Below, in pieces: positions 24,422-32,667 of a DNA stretch of 64,000 nucleotides; position 1 is the stretch's first letter; each line of letters begins with the position of its first letter. The stretch spans positions 1-64,000 of the forward strand of contig JAHBYJ010000002.1 in NCBI GenBank assembly GCA_019636015.1. The letters are read 5' to 3'. The position numbers were made by a program, and so were the translations under genes. The notes beneath the pieces are model-generated. The model worked only from the letters and a program-made list of their open reading frames with translations. It did not search any database and was not told where the DNA came from. This stretch comes from Parvibaculaceae bacterium. GTDB taxonomy: Bacteria; Pseudomonadota; Alphaproteobacteria; Parvibaculales; Parvibaculaceae.

Positions 24422-24742
24422 ATGCGCCGGACAGGCCGATATGAGATGCGCCGCAAGGCCGAGGCGGCTTACCCCTTCAGGGCCACGGTGAGGGTCCCTG
24501 ACCAGGGCCTCGGGAGCCATATCAACGCCATGGCCGCCTGGGCCGTGGCCGAGGCCGGGCCCTGGGGGAAAGGCTATGAGCAGTACCCCGCTCCCGGCCG
24601 GCGCGGCGGGCCGGACGCCATCCGCTTCTATTTCCGGGACCGGGCCGTCAGGGACCGCTTTCTGGCCGAAGGCGTTCCGGCCGGGATCGAGGCCGAACCC
24701 GAAGACCGGCCGGCGCTTGAAGGCAGGGCGGGAAGGCCCTAG
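24422..24742 (+). CDS. Hypothetical plus-strand gene in the head module
   Basis: 106 residues (or 98 from ATG 24446). It reads FRATVRVPDQGLGSHINAMAAWAVAEAGPWG then DAIRFYFRDRAVRDRFLAEG, resembling small conserved alphaproteobacterial proteins with a V-P-x-x-G-L-G start and an AxxFxxRF-like end. It is transcribed against the late genes, between the protease and MuF genes, with its own upstream gap. Likely a lysogeny-expressed accessory (moron) gene; function unknown. Confidence 0.6.
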   Translation: MRRTGRYEMRRKAEAAYPFRATVRVPDQGLGSHINAMAAWAVAEAGPWGKGYEQYPAPGRRGGPDAIRFYFRDRAVRDRFLAEGVPAGIEAEPEDRPALEGRAGRP

Positions 24743-24842
24743 ACTCCTGACGTTGCGCCTGAAGCCGGGCCGCGCACCACCAAGGCTTCAGGAAGAGCGA
24801 ACGCAGGAAGCGCGGGCCTGCAGTTCACGTCCCTCACCGAAT

Positions 24843-26120
24843 TTACGACGAACGATAGGCCAGGACGCCGGACCGCAGATTGTCCAGCGCGGAACCGGGC
24901 CGTCCGGTGAACATGGTGAGCGCCTGCCACTGTCCGGCTTCCTCGTCCGCGACCAGGGCGACGACGCGATTGCCCGAGAGTTGCAGCAGCTTCACATAGC
25001 GCCGCCGCAGATAGACGCGGCCGCTCTCCTCGTGCCGCGAAAAGCCGACCCAGATTTCCTGCGGGGCTTCGACCAGCTCCCGGATGAAGGGCCAGTAGGC
25101 AGCGCGGTTGACCTCGCCCGGATTGCCCTTTGCCTTTTCGAGCAAATGATCGGTCACCGCCTGCGTGACATTCACCCTGTTGCCGAGCGGGTCGGTGAAG
25201 ATCGCCTCGTCACCGCCAAGCGCATTTCTGAAAGCCCGCTTCAGCGCCTCTTCATAGGGTGTGCCGTCGCGGTTCAACGGCGGCCGTGGCGCAGGCTGCG
25301 TCGCGGTCCCCTGCGGCGCGAGCGGCGCCACACTGTCGCGCATCGAGCTCTTGCCTTCGAGCGGCCTGAAATCGTCGCCATGGCGCGCGATGGCGAGCGC
25401 ATTGGGACCGCGGCCGAACGCGCCGGCGCCGGGATTGTAGGCAAAGCCCGGTGCGATGCCTGCCGGCGTCTCGATCTCGACCGGCCCTTCCGGCGTGTTG
25501 ATTTTTGACTTCTGCGTCCCCTTCGGCAGTTTGTCGTCCGGCGTCACCTTGAGGCCAAGCCGCTTCAGGTCGTCCTCGGAAAGCGACTGCACGAAGCAGC
25601 GGCATCCCCAGTCGTTCGGCGGAAAATAGGTCAGCCAGAAAGGATGATCGACCGGCAGCACGATGTCGTGGAGCTTGCGATGCGAGAAGCGCACCCGCTC
25701 GTCAGCCATCGTGATGTAGCGGATGTAGGGCCGGACATGTTTCAGCCGCTGGATTTGCGCCCAGCGCCCGGCCGAGAAGGCGGTGGAGAGGTTCGTCTCA
25801 TAGATCGTCCGGGAGCGCCAGCCCCGCGAGCCGTTGTAGCTCCAGCCATGCGCCGCGACGATACGGTCGAAGTCCTTCCGGAAATCCGCAAGCGTGCGGC
25901 CTTCCGCGATCGCCTTCGTCACCGCCTCGTGGAAGTCCTTGACCAGCGCATCCTTCATTGCGCCGGCGACAACGAACGCGCGGGAGTGCATGTCCTCCCA
26001 CATGTCGGTCCAGGCGCGCGTCGGCAGTCGTGTCTTGTTCCGCAGGAATTCGATTGCCTCGGTGAAGTGAACGGGCTCCGCGCGCGGCGAAGGCGTCGAC
26101 CCTGTCGCGACCGTTCCCAT
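24843..26120 (-). CDS. MuF head morphogenesis protein with C-terminal nuclease-like domain
   Basis: 425 residues. The MuF domain (about 1-210) is clear: helices FRKDFDRIVAAHGW and RTIYETNLSTAFSAGRWAQI, and the end signature HPFWLTYFPPNDWGCRCFVQ. After a linker, residues about 285-425 (EALKRAFRNALGGDEAIFTDP, ALTMFTGRPGSALDNLRSG) resemble the PBECR2 Barnase/EndoU/colicin-E5-like nuclease fold, seen fused to MuF elsewhere. The C-terminal assignment is from recalled pattern. The protein is packaged in the head and might be injected. Confidence 0.85.
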   Translation of the reverse strand: MGTVATGSTPSPRAEPVHFTEAIEFLRNKTRLPTRAWTDMWEDMHSRAFVVAGAMKDALVKDFHEAVTKAIAEGRTLADFRKDFDRIVAAHGWSYNGSRGWRSRTIYETNLSTAFSAGRWAQIQRLKHVRPYIRYITMADERVRFSHRKLHDIVLPVDHPFWLTYFPPNDWGCRCFVQSLSEDDLKRLGLKVTPDDKLPKGTQKSKINTPEGPVEIETPAGIAPGFAYNPGAGAFGRGPNALAIARHGDDFRPLEGKSSMRDSVAPLAPQGTATQPAPRPPLNRDGTPYEEALKRAFRNALGGDEAIFTDPLGNRVNVTQAVTDHLLEKAKGNPGEVNRAAYWPFIRELVEAPQEIWVGFSRHEESGRVYLRRRYVKLLQLSGNRVVALVADEEAGQWQALTMFTGRPGSALDNLRSGVLAYRSS

Positions 26121-27667
26121 TACTCGCCCGCAATGTCGTCGCGGCCCGTCAGCTCCGCGAGCACCATCCCGTCGCGCATCACAGCCGCAAAAGCGTTCAC
26201 CGGCAAGGAAGCGAACTCGCGCATCATGCGGTCGCGGAACTCATCGAGCGAAGAGCATTCGTCAAGGATGCCTCTCAGTCGCTCGACACTCGCGCCGGCT
26301 GCCTTGTCCGCATCGCTCTGCACGGCGTCGGTAAGACGAGCGACGGGATCGCGAAGCTGCTCCTTGTTCAGCGAAACTTGGGCAGCGGGCGGTCCCATGA
26401 CGGTCTCTCGCTCTCGCGGCGTCAGGAGATCGGCCCCATCTTCGGGATCGGGAAGGCCGAGCTTGTCGCGAATGACGCTTTGCTCGACCTTCAGGCCGAG
26501 CGGCACCAGATGCGAAAGCGCGCCGGACAAGGCAGTGATATCCGTCGCTTCGCGCAGGCCGATGCGCAACTTCGGATACTGCTTCTGCGGTCCCCGATTA
26601 AGATCGATGAGCGGGCGGATCAGGTCGCGGTTGAGCGTTGCAGCAAGTTGCTTCGCATCCGAACGGACAATCTCGCGTCGAACCTCGTCATGCTCCTTGC
26701 TGACCGCGTGACCGCCGGAAATCGCGTCGGTCGTCGTCGTCTGTCCGAGCACCGCCTTTGAAACCTGTTGATCGAAATAGGCGGCGAGCTTTCCGAAGAG
26801 CGATCCGTCTCCCGATGAACCTGAGCCGCTCGACCCGCCGCCGACGAATTCGATTTCCATGGACTTCGGAATGACGGCCGCCGCGTCGACCGACATGCCT
26901 GCAACTGCACGACGCAAAACCCGCACGTCGTCCTCGGTCGCGCTGGCGTCGTATTTGCCGATGCGAAACGGCATGCCGTAAATCTCGGCAAAGGAGACCC
27001 AGTCCCTGACGCCATAGTTCTTGAACATGTAGACCCACGCCACGATACGTGCGAGGCCGGAGCGGATCGGCAGGCCGCTCTTTGCGCGATGCACATGGTG
27101 GATGAACTTGAACGGGAGAAGCGGTTCGGCTGTGCCAATGCCGCGCACCAGCGGCGTGCGGCCGTCTTCCTTGTCGAGTTCAAACCAGCGCTGATCGCGC
27201 CATTCGAGACGTGCTGGCCACCATTGCCTTTCCGACATGTCCCAGATGATCTCGGTGAAGGAGAAGCCCTTGCCGATGCCATCGAGGATGTCGAAGAGAT
27301 CATCCTCCAGCTCGTCGCGATCGAGCCAGCCCCGGGCAAAGTCCGCATTCTCCTGGTCGAGCTTGTCGTCGCTCGCCGCCTCGATCGTAATGTCGAGCTG
27401 CGCCACCGCGCGCTTGCGGGAATTGAGGACCGCAAGATAATGCAGGTCCTTCTCCTCCATTTCCTCGGCGAGCTCGAAATAGCGGGTGGCATCGCCGTTC
27501 TCGGCATCCCGCAGAATGCCGGCAAGGCGGCGCGGCGTCAGTCCCTGCGCCGGATGTCCGGACACCACCTGGCGAACACCGGTCGTCTGTGGCGGCGCCT
27601 GCTCCTGTTTGAGCATAGCCGTTGAGACCGGCCGCCCGAGATGGTCGAGTAGCTGTGCCATTACCAT
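26120..27667 (-). CDS. Portal protein (Mu gp29-like, DUF935)
   Basis: 515 residues. It contains VVSGHPAQGLTPRRLAGILRDAENGD, the gp29 N-terminus, HYLAVLNSRKRAVAQLDITIEAAS, and IIWDMSERQWWPARLEWRDQRWFELD, all typical of DUF935 portal proteins of Mu-like phages. It forms the dodecameric DNA entry/exit ring. Coupled by one-base overlap to MuF below and 7 bases to terminase above. Confidence 0.93.
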   Translation of the reverse strand: MVMAQLLDHLGRPVSTAMLKQEQAPPQTTGVRQVVSGHPAQGLTPRRLAGILRDAENGDATRYFELAEEMEEKDLHYLAVLNSRKRAVAQLDITIEAASDDKLDQENADFARGWLDRDELEDDLFDILDGIGKGFSFTEIIWDMSERQWWPARLEWRDQRWFELDKEDGRTPLVRGIGTAEPLLPFKFIHHVHRAKSGLPIRSGLARIVAWVYMFKNYGVRDWVSFAEIYGMPFRIGKYDASATEDDVRVLRRAVAGMSVDAAAVIPKSMEIEFVGGGSSGSGSSGDGSLFGKLAAYFDQQVSKAVLGQTTTTDAISGGHAVSKEHDEVRREIVRSDAKQLAATLNRDLIRPLIDLNRGPQKQYPKLRIGLREATDITALSGALSHLVPLGLKVEQSVIRDKLGLPDPEDGADLLTPRERETVMGPPAAQVSLNKEQLRDPVARLTDAVQSDADKAAGASVERLRGILDECSSLDEFRDRMMREFASLPVNAFAAVMRDGMVLAELTGRDDIAGE

Positions 27668-29154
27668 GTTCCTCCACTGCGAAGCCCGCGCGCGCTCTCG
27701 TAGGAACCTCGGCCGCGCGGTTCATCGTCGTCCGGATCGTCGGGCCAGATGCCATAACGGTTGCGCACAGGCGAATAGGCATACTGGGTGACACCGCGGT
27801 CGGCAGCGCTGCAGGCAAGGGCCGCAGCCCAGAAAAGATCGGGATGGACCCCTCCCGCTTCGACGAGCCCGGAGCCCGATCCGCCGGTTCGCTTCACCGC
27901 CATGAGGTCGGAGCGGATGATTGGGGAGTGCGGCCAGCGGATCGTATTGCTTTCGACGCGACGGCGAAGAGCTGACGCAAGATCGAGCTTGCTCGGCCCC
28001 GTGAAGAGGACGCCCTCGACCCGGTCGCCATGCCGCGCCTGTGCGTCTTCCACAACCTTCTCGCCCATGCCCGTCTGGTCGACCCTTGCGCGCGCGACCC
28101 GATAGAAGCGAAACATTCCGTCCATCGCCTCGTCCTGGGCTGCAAAGGTCGCATTGCGCTCTTCGTAGCGCTCTCGCAGCCACAAGATGCCGCGCACTTC
28201 CTCGAACGGCCAGATCACCGCCTTGTCGCCGCGGCGCGCCACGTCGCGGCCGATATAGACGAGCCCGCCCTGATACAGCTCACGCTTGCCGGCGTCCGGA
28301 TGCTCGCAAGCCGCGATGTCTTCCGGCTTGAGCCATGCACCCGCACCCGTCTTCGGAACGCAGTCGAGTTCTTCTTCTGCATCCTCGCCATAGGTGTCGC
28401 GGATCGACTTGACCCACTCGTCTTTCGGCGGGACGCTGCCCGGCGGCGAGACCATCTTGACGCGCTCATAGAGCCCGTCCTCCAGCGCCTCGTCGAAGGT
28501 GATGCGCATCGCGCGCCCTTTGCGCCTGCCGGCGCGCACATCGTCGAGCAGCAGGTTGAAGGGATTATCGACGCCGTCATGTGTCGAGACGATCACGACG
28601 CGCCCGCCCCAGATCAACAGCGCCAAGGCCGCCTTGATGACTTCGGCGAGGTTCTTGTGGAACGCCGCCTCGTCGATGATGACGAGGCCCTGCTTGCCGC
28701 GCAGGACGCGGGCGACCGAGGGCAGCGCCACGACCTTGAAGCCCGATGCAAATCGGATGCGGAAGCCGGTGATGGCCTCCTTCTCGTTGCCGTCCGAGAA
28801 GACCTCCTCGTCCACTTCCATCGCGGCGGCGCCGAAGGCCTTGGCGAACATGGCGACGGCGTCGATGAATTCCGCCGCCATGTCCTTGTCATAGCCCATG
28901 TACCAGACATTCATGCCGCCCTGGGACTTCTGCGAGGCGGCAGTGAGCGCAGCATGCGCCGCGAGGCCCCATGTGAGGCCGATGCGGCGCGACTTCTCGA
29001 TGACGAGGAGCGCGGTGGTTGAGACGAGCTGCAGCGCCCGCGCCTGGTACTTCAACAGCACCTTGGCGATCGGCGCGCTTTTCAGCGCTTCCGGCAGCTC
29101 GGCCTTCTCCTGTTTGGGCAGGGGCCCGATACCGAGTGCGGCGAGATCGCTCAT
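27661..29154 (-). CDS. Terminase large subunit (Mu gp28-like)
   Basis: 497 residues. ATPase motifs: a Walker-A-like KSRRIGLTWGLAAH (about 54-67) and a Walker B GLVIIDEAAFHK (about 156-167). The C-terminal nuclease domain has YIGRDVARRGDKAVIWPFE (about 303) and further acidic residues. It pumps phage DNA into the prohead. Start overlaps the small-terminase stop by 4 bases. Confidence 0.93.
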   Translation of the reverse strand: MSDLAALGIGPLPKQEKAELPEALKSAPIAKVLLKYQARALQLVSTTALLVIEKSRRIGLTWGLAAHAALTAASQKSQGGMNVWYMGYDKDMAAEFIDAVAMFAKAFGAAAMEVDEEVFSDGNEKEAITGFRIRFASGFKVVALPSVARVLRGKQGLVIIDEAAFHKNLAEVIKAALALLIWGGRVVIVSTHDGVDNPFNLLLDDVRAGRRKGRAMRITFDEALEDGLYERVKMVSPPGSVPPKDEWVKSIRDTYGEDAEEELDCVPKTGAGAWLKPEDIAACEHPDAGKRELYQGGLVYIGRDVARRGDKAVIWPFEEVRGILWLRERYEERNATFAAQDEAMDGMFRFYRVARARVDQTGMGEKVVEDAQARHGDRVEGVLFTGPSKLDLASALRRRVESNTIRWPHSPIIRSDLMAVKRTGGSGSGLVEAGGVHPDLFWAAALACSAADRGVTQYAYSPVRNRYGIWPDDPDDDEPRGRGSYESARGLRSGGTW

Positions 29155-29759
29155 TCGCCCGCACCTTCTTCGTCCGGCTCCGCTTCGGGGACGCCGAGGA
29201 TTGCCTTCTTGACCGCCTCGATCGTGTCGGCGCCAAGCCCCTTCTGCTTCATCGCCTTCTCGACCTGCTCGGCCGCATCCTTGACGAACTTCTCGCGCTT
29301 GAGGGCGGCCGTCTTGATGTTGATACCCCGTGCCTGCTCGAGCCGCTGCAACGCATGCGCGGCCTGAGACAGCATCTTCAGCGACGCGGAGGCATCGTCC
29401 ATCGGCACGTCCGACACCGCCTCATAGATCAATGTCTTGATCGTCTCTCCGATCAGCAGCCCGACATCGCCGTCCGGTTCCTCGTCGAACTTCTCGGCCA
29501 TGGCGGCGGCGGCGGCGCGCACCTGCATCAAAGCCGCCCAGTGCTTGGCGAGCTTGAGGCTGTAGCGGTTGAAGGAGGTCTTCGCGACAGGTCCCGCGCC
29601 CTTCGACAGAAGCCGAAGATTGAACTCCTCGCGGATCTCGTCCTGCGTCCGCTTTCGCGCCTTGAGCTCCTCGATCGCCCAATCGACATCCACCCGGCAT
29701 TCGTCGGGCAAGGTGTCGATGAAACTGAGGCGGCCACGGCCGCGGGGAAGCGCGGCCAT
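29151..29759 (-). CDS. Small terminase subunit-like protein (Mu gp27, DUF3486)
   Basis: 202 residues beginning with RGRLSFIDTLPDECRVDVDWAIEELKARKRTQDEIREEFNLRL, the standard DUF3486 opening with an embedded helix-turn-helix, then long helices (KLAKHWAALMQVRAAAAAMAEKF). It recognises phage DNA for packaging. Next to and overlapping the large subunit. Confidence 0.9.
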   Translation of the reverse strand: MAALPRGRGRLSFIDTLPDECRVDVDWAIEELKARKRTQDEIREEFNLRLLSKGAGPVAKTSFNRYSLKLAKHWAALMQVRAAAAAMAEKFDEEPDGDVGLLIGETIKTLIYEAVSDVPMDDASASLKMLSQAAHALQRLEQARGINIKTAALKREKFVKDAAEQVEKAMKQKGLGADTIEAVKKAILGVPEAEPDEEGAGE

Positions 29760-29761
29760 GG

Positions 29762-30058
29762 CTATTTGCCGAGCGACGGCTTGGCGATGCCGTCGATAAA
29801 GCCTCGCCGCTCGACATGCTCCTCGCCGCGCGCCTTGAGCGTCGCGATGAGATAGCCGCCCACCTCGGTCAGCGAGACGGCGCCCACTTCGTCGAGCCAG
29901 CGAAGCTGAGCCTTGACCACGTCACGGCTGACGCGGTGCCCGAAGGTCTCAAGGGCCTTCTGCAGCATCACCTCGTTGAGCGTGGCGTCGAGTTGCTCTT
30001 TCAGCGACCGGAGGATGACGAGGCGGCGATCCTCCTCGAGATATTTGGAGAAGCTCAT
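29762..30058 (-). CDS. Winged-helix-like phage protein (Mu gp26 position)
   Basis: 98 residues, MSFSKYLEEDRRLVILRSLKEQL... with ETFGHRVSRDVVKAQLRWLDEVGAVSLTEVGGYLIATLK, a winged-helix DNA-binding pattern (often annotated ArsR-like in this position). Precedes the small terminase and overlaps the DUF2730-like gene (ATGA). Confidence 0.75.
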   Translation of the reverse strand: MSFSKYLEEDRRLVILRSLKEQLDATLNEVMLQKALETFGHRVSRDVVKAQLRWLDEVGAVSLTEVGGYLIATLKARGEEHVERRGFIDGIAKPSLGK

Positions 30059-30399
30059 TTGCGCTTTCCCTCCTGCATCAGATAGGCCTCGATCCGCTCC
30101 ATGCGCACATCCATGCCCTTCATCGTCGTGGCAAGACTTGCAAGCTCGCCATTCATCGCAGCGACGGCGACGGCGGACGGCAGGTGCTGCATTTCGGTTT
30201 CGACACGCGTCATGCGGTCTCGCAGCTCGCCCGCCTGGTCGCGGCGCCTGCCGGACTCCTCGTTGAGCCGCGCATACACGGCATCGATCTCGCCGCGCTG
30301 CGCCCTGTTCTTGTTCGAGTGCCAGGTGTAGGCAAAAGTGGCGAGCGACAGAGCGAAACTCGCCAGCGCCACTCCTGCGATAATCCATGCCGGCTCCAC
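30055..30399 (-). CDS. DUF2730-like membrane-anchored coiled-coil protein (Mu gp25)
   Basis: 114 residues, GTG start overlapping the upstream TAG. One N-terminal transmembrane segment (PAWIIAGVALASFALSLATFAYTW) followed by a charged coiled coil (ARLNEESGRRRDQAGELRDRMTRVETEM). Matches the gp25/DUF2730 position and architecture between lysis and terminase genes. Role in Mu unknown. Confidence 0.75.
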   Translation of the reverse strand: MEPAWIIAGVALASFALSLATFAYTWHSNKNRAQRGEIDAVYARLNEESGRRRDQAGELRDRMTRVETEMQHLPSAVAVAAMNGELASLATTMKGMDVRMERIEAYLMQEGKRK

Positions 30400-30677
30400 T
30401 AGTCCCCCTTGCCCTGCCGGTGCATCTCGCCGGCCTTCTTCAGTTTCTCCGCGCAGTCGAGCCGCGCGAACCACAGCTCGTTGATCCAGACGGCAAGCTC
30501 CGCGCCGTCGAAGGCGCCGGGCTTCGCCGGCGCATCGCGGCAGACGAAGGCTGCGTCCGGGATTTCCACCCCACGCTGCTCCAGCCGCACCGGCCCCATC
30601 GCCGTCCGCTCGGTCGTGCCGCATCCCTGCAGCGCGGCTGCGAGCAGGAGTGCAGCGCCAATGAAAGCCGCCTTCAT
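30399..30677 (-). CDS. Outer-membrane spanin lipoprotein (Rz1-like)
   Basis: 92 residues with a lipoprotein signal: MKAAFIGAALLLAAALQGCG, lipobox LQGC at about 16-19, then a short periplasmic domain with two more cysteines. Coupled to the inner spanin gene. Spanin pairs fuse inner and outer membranes at lysis; this fits the o-spanin, though it is not embedded in the Rz frame as in lambda. Confidence 0.7.
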   Translation of the reverse strand: MKAAFIGAALLLAAALQGCGTTERTAMGPVRLEQRGVEIPDAAFVCRDAPAKPGAFDGAELAVWINELWFARLDCAEKLKKAGEMHRQGKGD

Positions 30678-31048
30678 TGCGGACCTTCGCCATAAAGCGA
30701 CATCACCGTGTCGACGACCACCTTGGGCAGGGGCCCGTTGTCTTCCGGCGGCGCGCGGCGGATCGCCGCCGCAACCGCGCGCTCTTGCGCCGCGCGCAAC
30801 GCGATCTCCTGTTCGAGCTCCGCGAGAAGGCCGGAGACGCGCTGCTGGCCGGCGATGATCGAGACGGCCGTCTCGAAAGTGCGGATGCTCGTCTCAACGG
30901 CCGTATCGCGCTCCTCTTCCGCTTTGGCGAGCGATCCGGACAACTCCTCGATCTGGCCCGCGCCGATTTTCCATGCGGCGATCGCGCCGCCTGCCGTGCC
31001 CGCCGCGAAGATCGCGAACCCGATCAAGAGATAGCCCGTGAGCTTCAC
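30674..31048 (-). CDS. Inner-membrane spanin-like protein (Rz-like)
   Basis: 124 residues: N-terminal transmembrane anchor (LLIGFAIFAAGTAGGAIAAW, about 6-25), then a long periplasmic coiled coil (EELSGSLAKAEEERDTAVETS to about 100). Type and position (after the endolysin, before the lipoprotein) are those of an i-spanin. Overlaps both neighbours by 4 bases. Confidence 0.7.
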   Translation of the reverse strand: MKLTGYLLIGFAIFAAGTAGGAIAAWKIGAGQIEELSGSLAKAEEERDTAVETSIRTFETAVSIIAGQQRVSGLLAELEQEIALRAAQERAVAAAIRRAPPEDNGPLPKVVVDTVMSLYGEGPQ

Positions 31049-31635
31049 CGCGCACCTCCCGCCGCCATGCGCGCGCGGTGTTGCGCGATCAGGCGGACAT
31101 AGTCGATGGTCTCTTTCGAATGACGCCCCGTGATGCGCGGCAGGCAGGGCGAGATTTCATCCCAGAGCCTCGCCCCGCCGCAGAGCTTCTGCGCGCGCAG
31201 GATGTTGCCGAGCCCCGCGTTGTAGCTCGCCTGGGCAAGGCGGTGCCGCTCGGCCTGAGGGCGTGGGCTCGACCAGGAGCGCCTGAGGCGCGCCATGTAA
31301 TAGGCGCCCGCCTCGATCGCGAGCGATGCCTCATGCCGGCTTGCGCTGCGCGGCAGGCGGAGCTCGCGGACGACATCGGCCCAGGTGGCGGGCATGAACT
31401 GCGCAACGCCCGCCGCGCCTGCCGGCGAGACGGCGGCGGGGTCGAGCCGCGACTCCTGCCAGAGCTGCGCCTTCCATGCGAGATGGTCGGGATAGTCCGG
31501 CCACCAGCGCTTGACGGCCTGCTCGATCTCCGCGTCGTAGCGCGCGGGAAAGGCGTCAGCCGGCGAAGGCAGCAGCCAGATAGAACACAGCGAAAAAGCG
31601 AGCGCCGTAATAAATCGCGAGTGCCGTCGGATCAT
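31045..31635 (-). CDS. Endolysin: lytic transglycosylase (SLT domain)
   Basis: 196 residues. Signal-like hydrophobic start (ITALAFSLCSIWLLPSPADA, cleavage after about 28), so it may be exported by Sec. The SLT signature is clear: LWQESRLDPAAVSPAGAAGVAQFMP with catalytic Glu61, and ASYNAGLGNI at about 142. It cleaves the glycan backbone of peptidoglycan at lysis. Its first 80 bases overlap the preceding small membrane-protein gene. Confidence 0.88.
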   Translation of the reverse strand: MIRRHSRFITALAFSLCSIWLLPSPADAFPARYDAEIEQAVKRWWPDYPDHLAWKAQLWQESRLDPAAVSPAGAAGVAQFMPATWADVVRELRLPRSASRHEASLAIEAGAYYMARLRRSWSSPRPQAERHRLAQASYNAGLGNILRAQKLCGGARLWDEISPCLPRITGRHSKETIDYVRLIAQHRARMAAGGAR

Positions 31636-31774
31636 CGGCCATCTTCCTGCGGGCTTCGCCGAAGCTCGCGCAGAGCGTCCAGTCGAACCACTTCAGGAGG
31701 CCGACGGCGGCGCCGCCGGCAATCAGGAAATAGGCCACATTCACCAGGAAGCTGAGAAGCGCGAAGTCGGTCAT
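31556..31774 (-). CDS. Holin-like small membrane protein
   Basis: 72 residues, MTDFALLSFLVNVAYFLIAGGAAVGLLKWF..., with transmembrane segments at about 5-27 and 52-70. First gene of the lysis cassette, overlapping the endolysin gene by 80 bases. Holin identity is inferred from size, topology and place; the family is not recognised. An 20-base palindrome lies 78 bases upstream. Confidence 0.55.
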   Translation of the reverse strand: MTDFALLSFLVNVAYFLIAGGAAVGLLKWFDWTLCASFGEARRKMADDPTALAIYYGARFFAVFYLAAAFAG

Positions 31775-31851
31775 GGGTGGGCTCTCTTGTGAAGCGGCCT
31801 CGTTTGCCGCACTCTCTGACCCGAACCTGCCCGCCAATCCCGAAAATAGGA

Positions 31852-31871
31852 GCCCTGACAATTGTCAGGGC
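31852..31871. promoter_or_regulatory. 20-base perfect palindrome at the lysis-operon promoter
   Basis: GCCCTGACAATTGTCAGGGC is fully self-complementary. On the minus strand it is followed within 3 bases by TATTTT, a plausible -10, so the palindrome would cover the -35 region of a promoter for the lysis genes. A further half-site TTGTCAGA occurs at 31875-31882. Likely site for the Mor/C-like activator whose gene ends at 31878. A near copy stands before the head operon. Confidence 0.65.
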
Positions 31872-31877
31872 GATTTG

Positions 31878-32249
31878 TCAGAAGAGATCGCCTTGCCGGT
31901 CGTCCTTCTTGCGCGCCGCGACGCGATAGACCGTTCGCTGGTGGACGCCCGCGGCCCTCGCCGCCTCTGCGCGGCTGTCGCCCTGGTCGAGCCGCTCGCT
32001 TACGATGCGGCGGCGCTTGGCCGGCCCGGCCGCATCGCCCATAGGCACTTCGACATTGCCATGCCCGATCGCGGCGAATATGGCGCGCGCCTTCTCCTCG
32101 CCCAGGAGATAGACCATTTCATGCGTCGGCCGGAATTCCTTCGGCACATAGAGGACACGCCCGCCCCACGTCTCGGCGACGAGGCGCGCGGCATCGGCGC
32201 CGGCAACCTCGGTAATCCGAGAAAGGAGATCGGGCACCCGGTCCTTCAT
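31878..32249 (-). CDS. Mor/C-family late transcription activator
   Basis: 123 residues. N-terminal helical dimerisation part (MKDRVPDLLSRITEVAGADAARLV), the beta-segment GGRVLYVPKEFRPTHEMVYLLG, and a C-terminal helix-turn-helix (RRIVSERLDQGDSRAEAARAAGVHQRTVYRV, about 79-110). Mor and C of Mu bind dyads upstream of middle and late promoters. Located just before the lysis genes as C is in Mu, so it probably switches on late transcription. Confidence 0.85.
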   Translation of the reverse strand: MKDRVPDLLSRITEVAGADAARLVAETWGGRVLYVPKEFRPTHEMVYLLGEEKARAIFAAIGHGNVEVPMGDAAGPAKRRRIVSERLDQGDSRAEAARAAGVHQRTVYRVAARKKDDRQGDLF

Positions 32250-32434
32250 CCGTTTTCCGCCCTCAGGCATTCGGTCAGATAGTCGCGCACCGCTTCCATC
32301 CGCTTCATGTGAAATTCGAGTTCGGATTTCCGCTTGGGATGCGCGGCACCGATCCGCGCATAGACGGCCTTGCGCTGGCCGAGCTCGTATTCGACTTCCT
32401 CGATCATCGCGCGGAGAGATACGGTCCGTTTCAT
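32246..32434 (-). CDS. Small helical early protein
   Basis: 62 residues, MKRTVSLRAMIEEVEYELGQRKAVYARIG..., basic and almost wholly helical (KRKSELEFHMKRMEAVRDYLTECLR). Coupled by 4-base overlaps on both sides. Similar small proteins precede Mor in related phages; function unknown. Confidence 0.65.
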   Translation of the reverse strand: MKRTVSLRAMIEEVEYELGQRKAVYARIGAAHPKRKSELEFHMKRMEAVRDYLTECLRAENG

Positions 32435-32667
32435 GCGAAGCTACCTTCAACCTTGAACTGCCAGCCGCCGAGCCGTTCCGCGCGATCGAATTCGAAGACA
32501 TCGCAGAAGGCCTCGCCCGCGCGCTTTGCGGCACTGCCCGCCGCCAGAGCCTCTTCGTCGGTCGCGAGCGGCGTAAAAAACAGCACGCGGCGCACGATCT
32601 CGCCCTCGACATCGCGATAGACCGCGACATGGGTGAAGCCCGGATGCTTGAGCGGCGCCATGCTCAT
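32431..32667 (-). CDS. Hypothetical early protein
   Basis: 78 residues from MSMAPLKHPGFTHVAVYRDVEGEIVRRVLFF; MAPLKHP two codons later is equally possible. Alpha/beta, no family recognised. It ends overlapping the next gene. Confidence 0.55.
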   Translation of the reverse strand: MSMAPLKHPGFTHVAVYRDVEGEIVRRVLFFTPLATDEEALAAGSAAKRAGEAFCDVFEFDRAERLGGWQFKVEGSFA

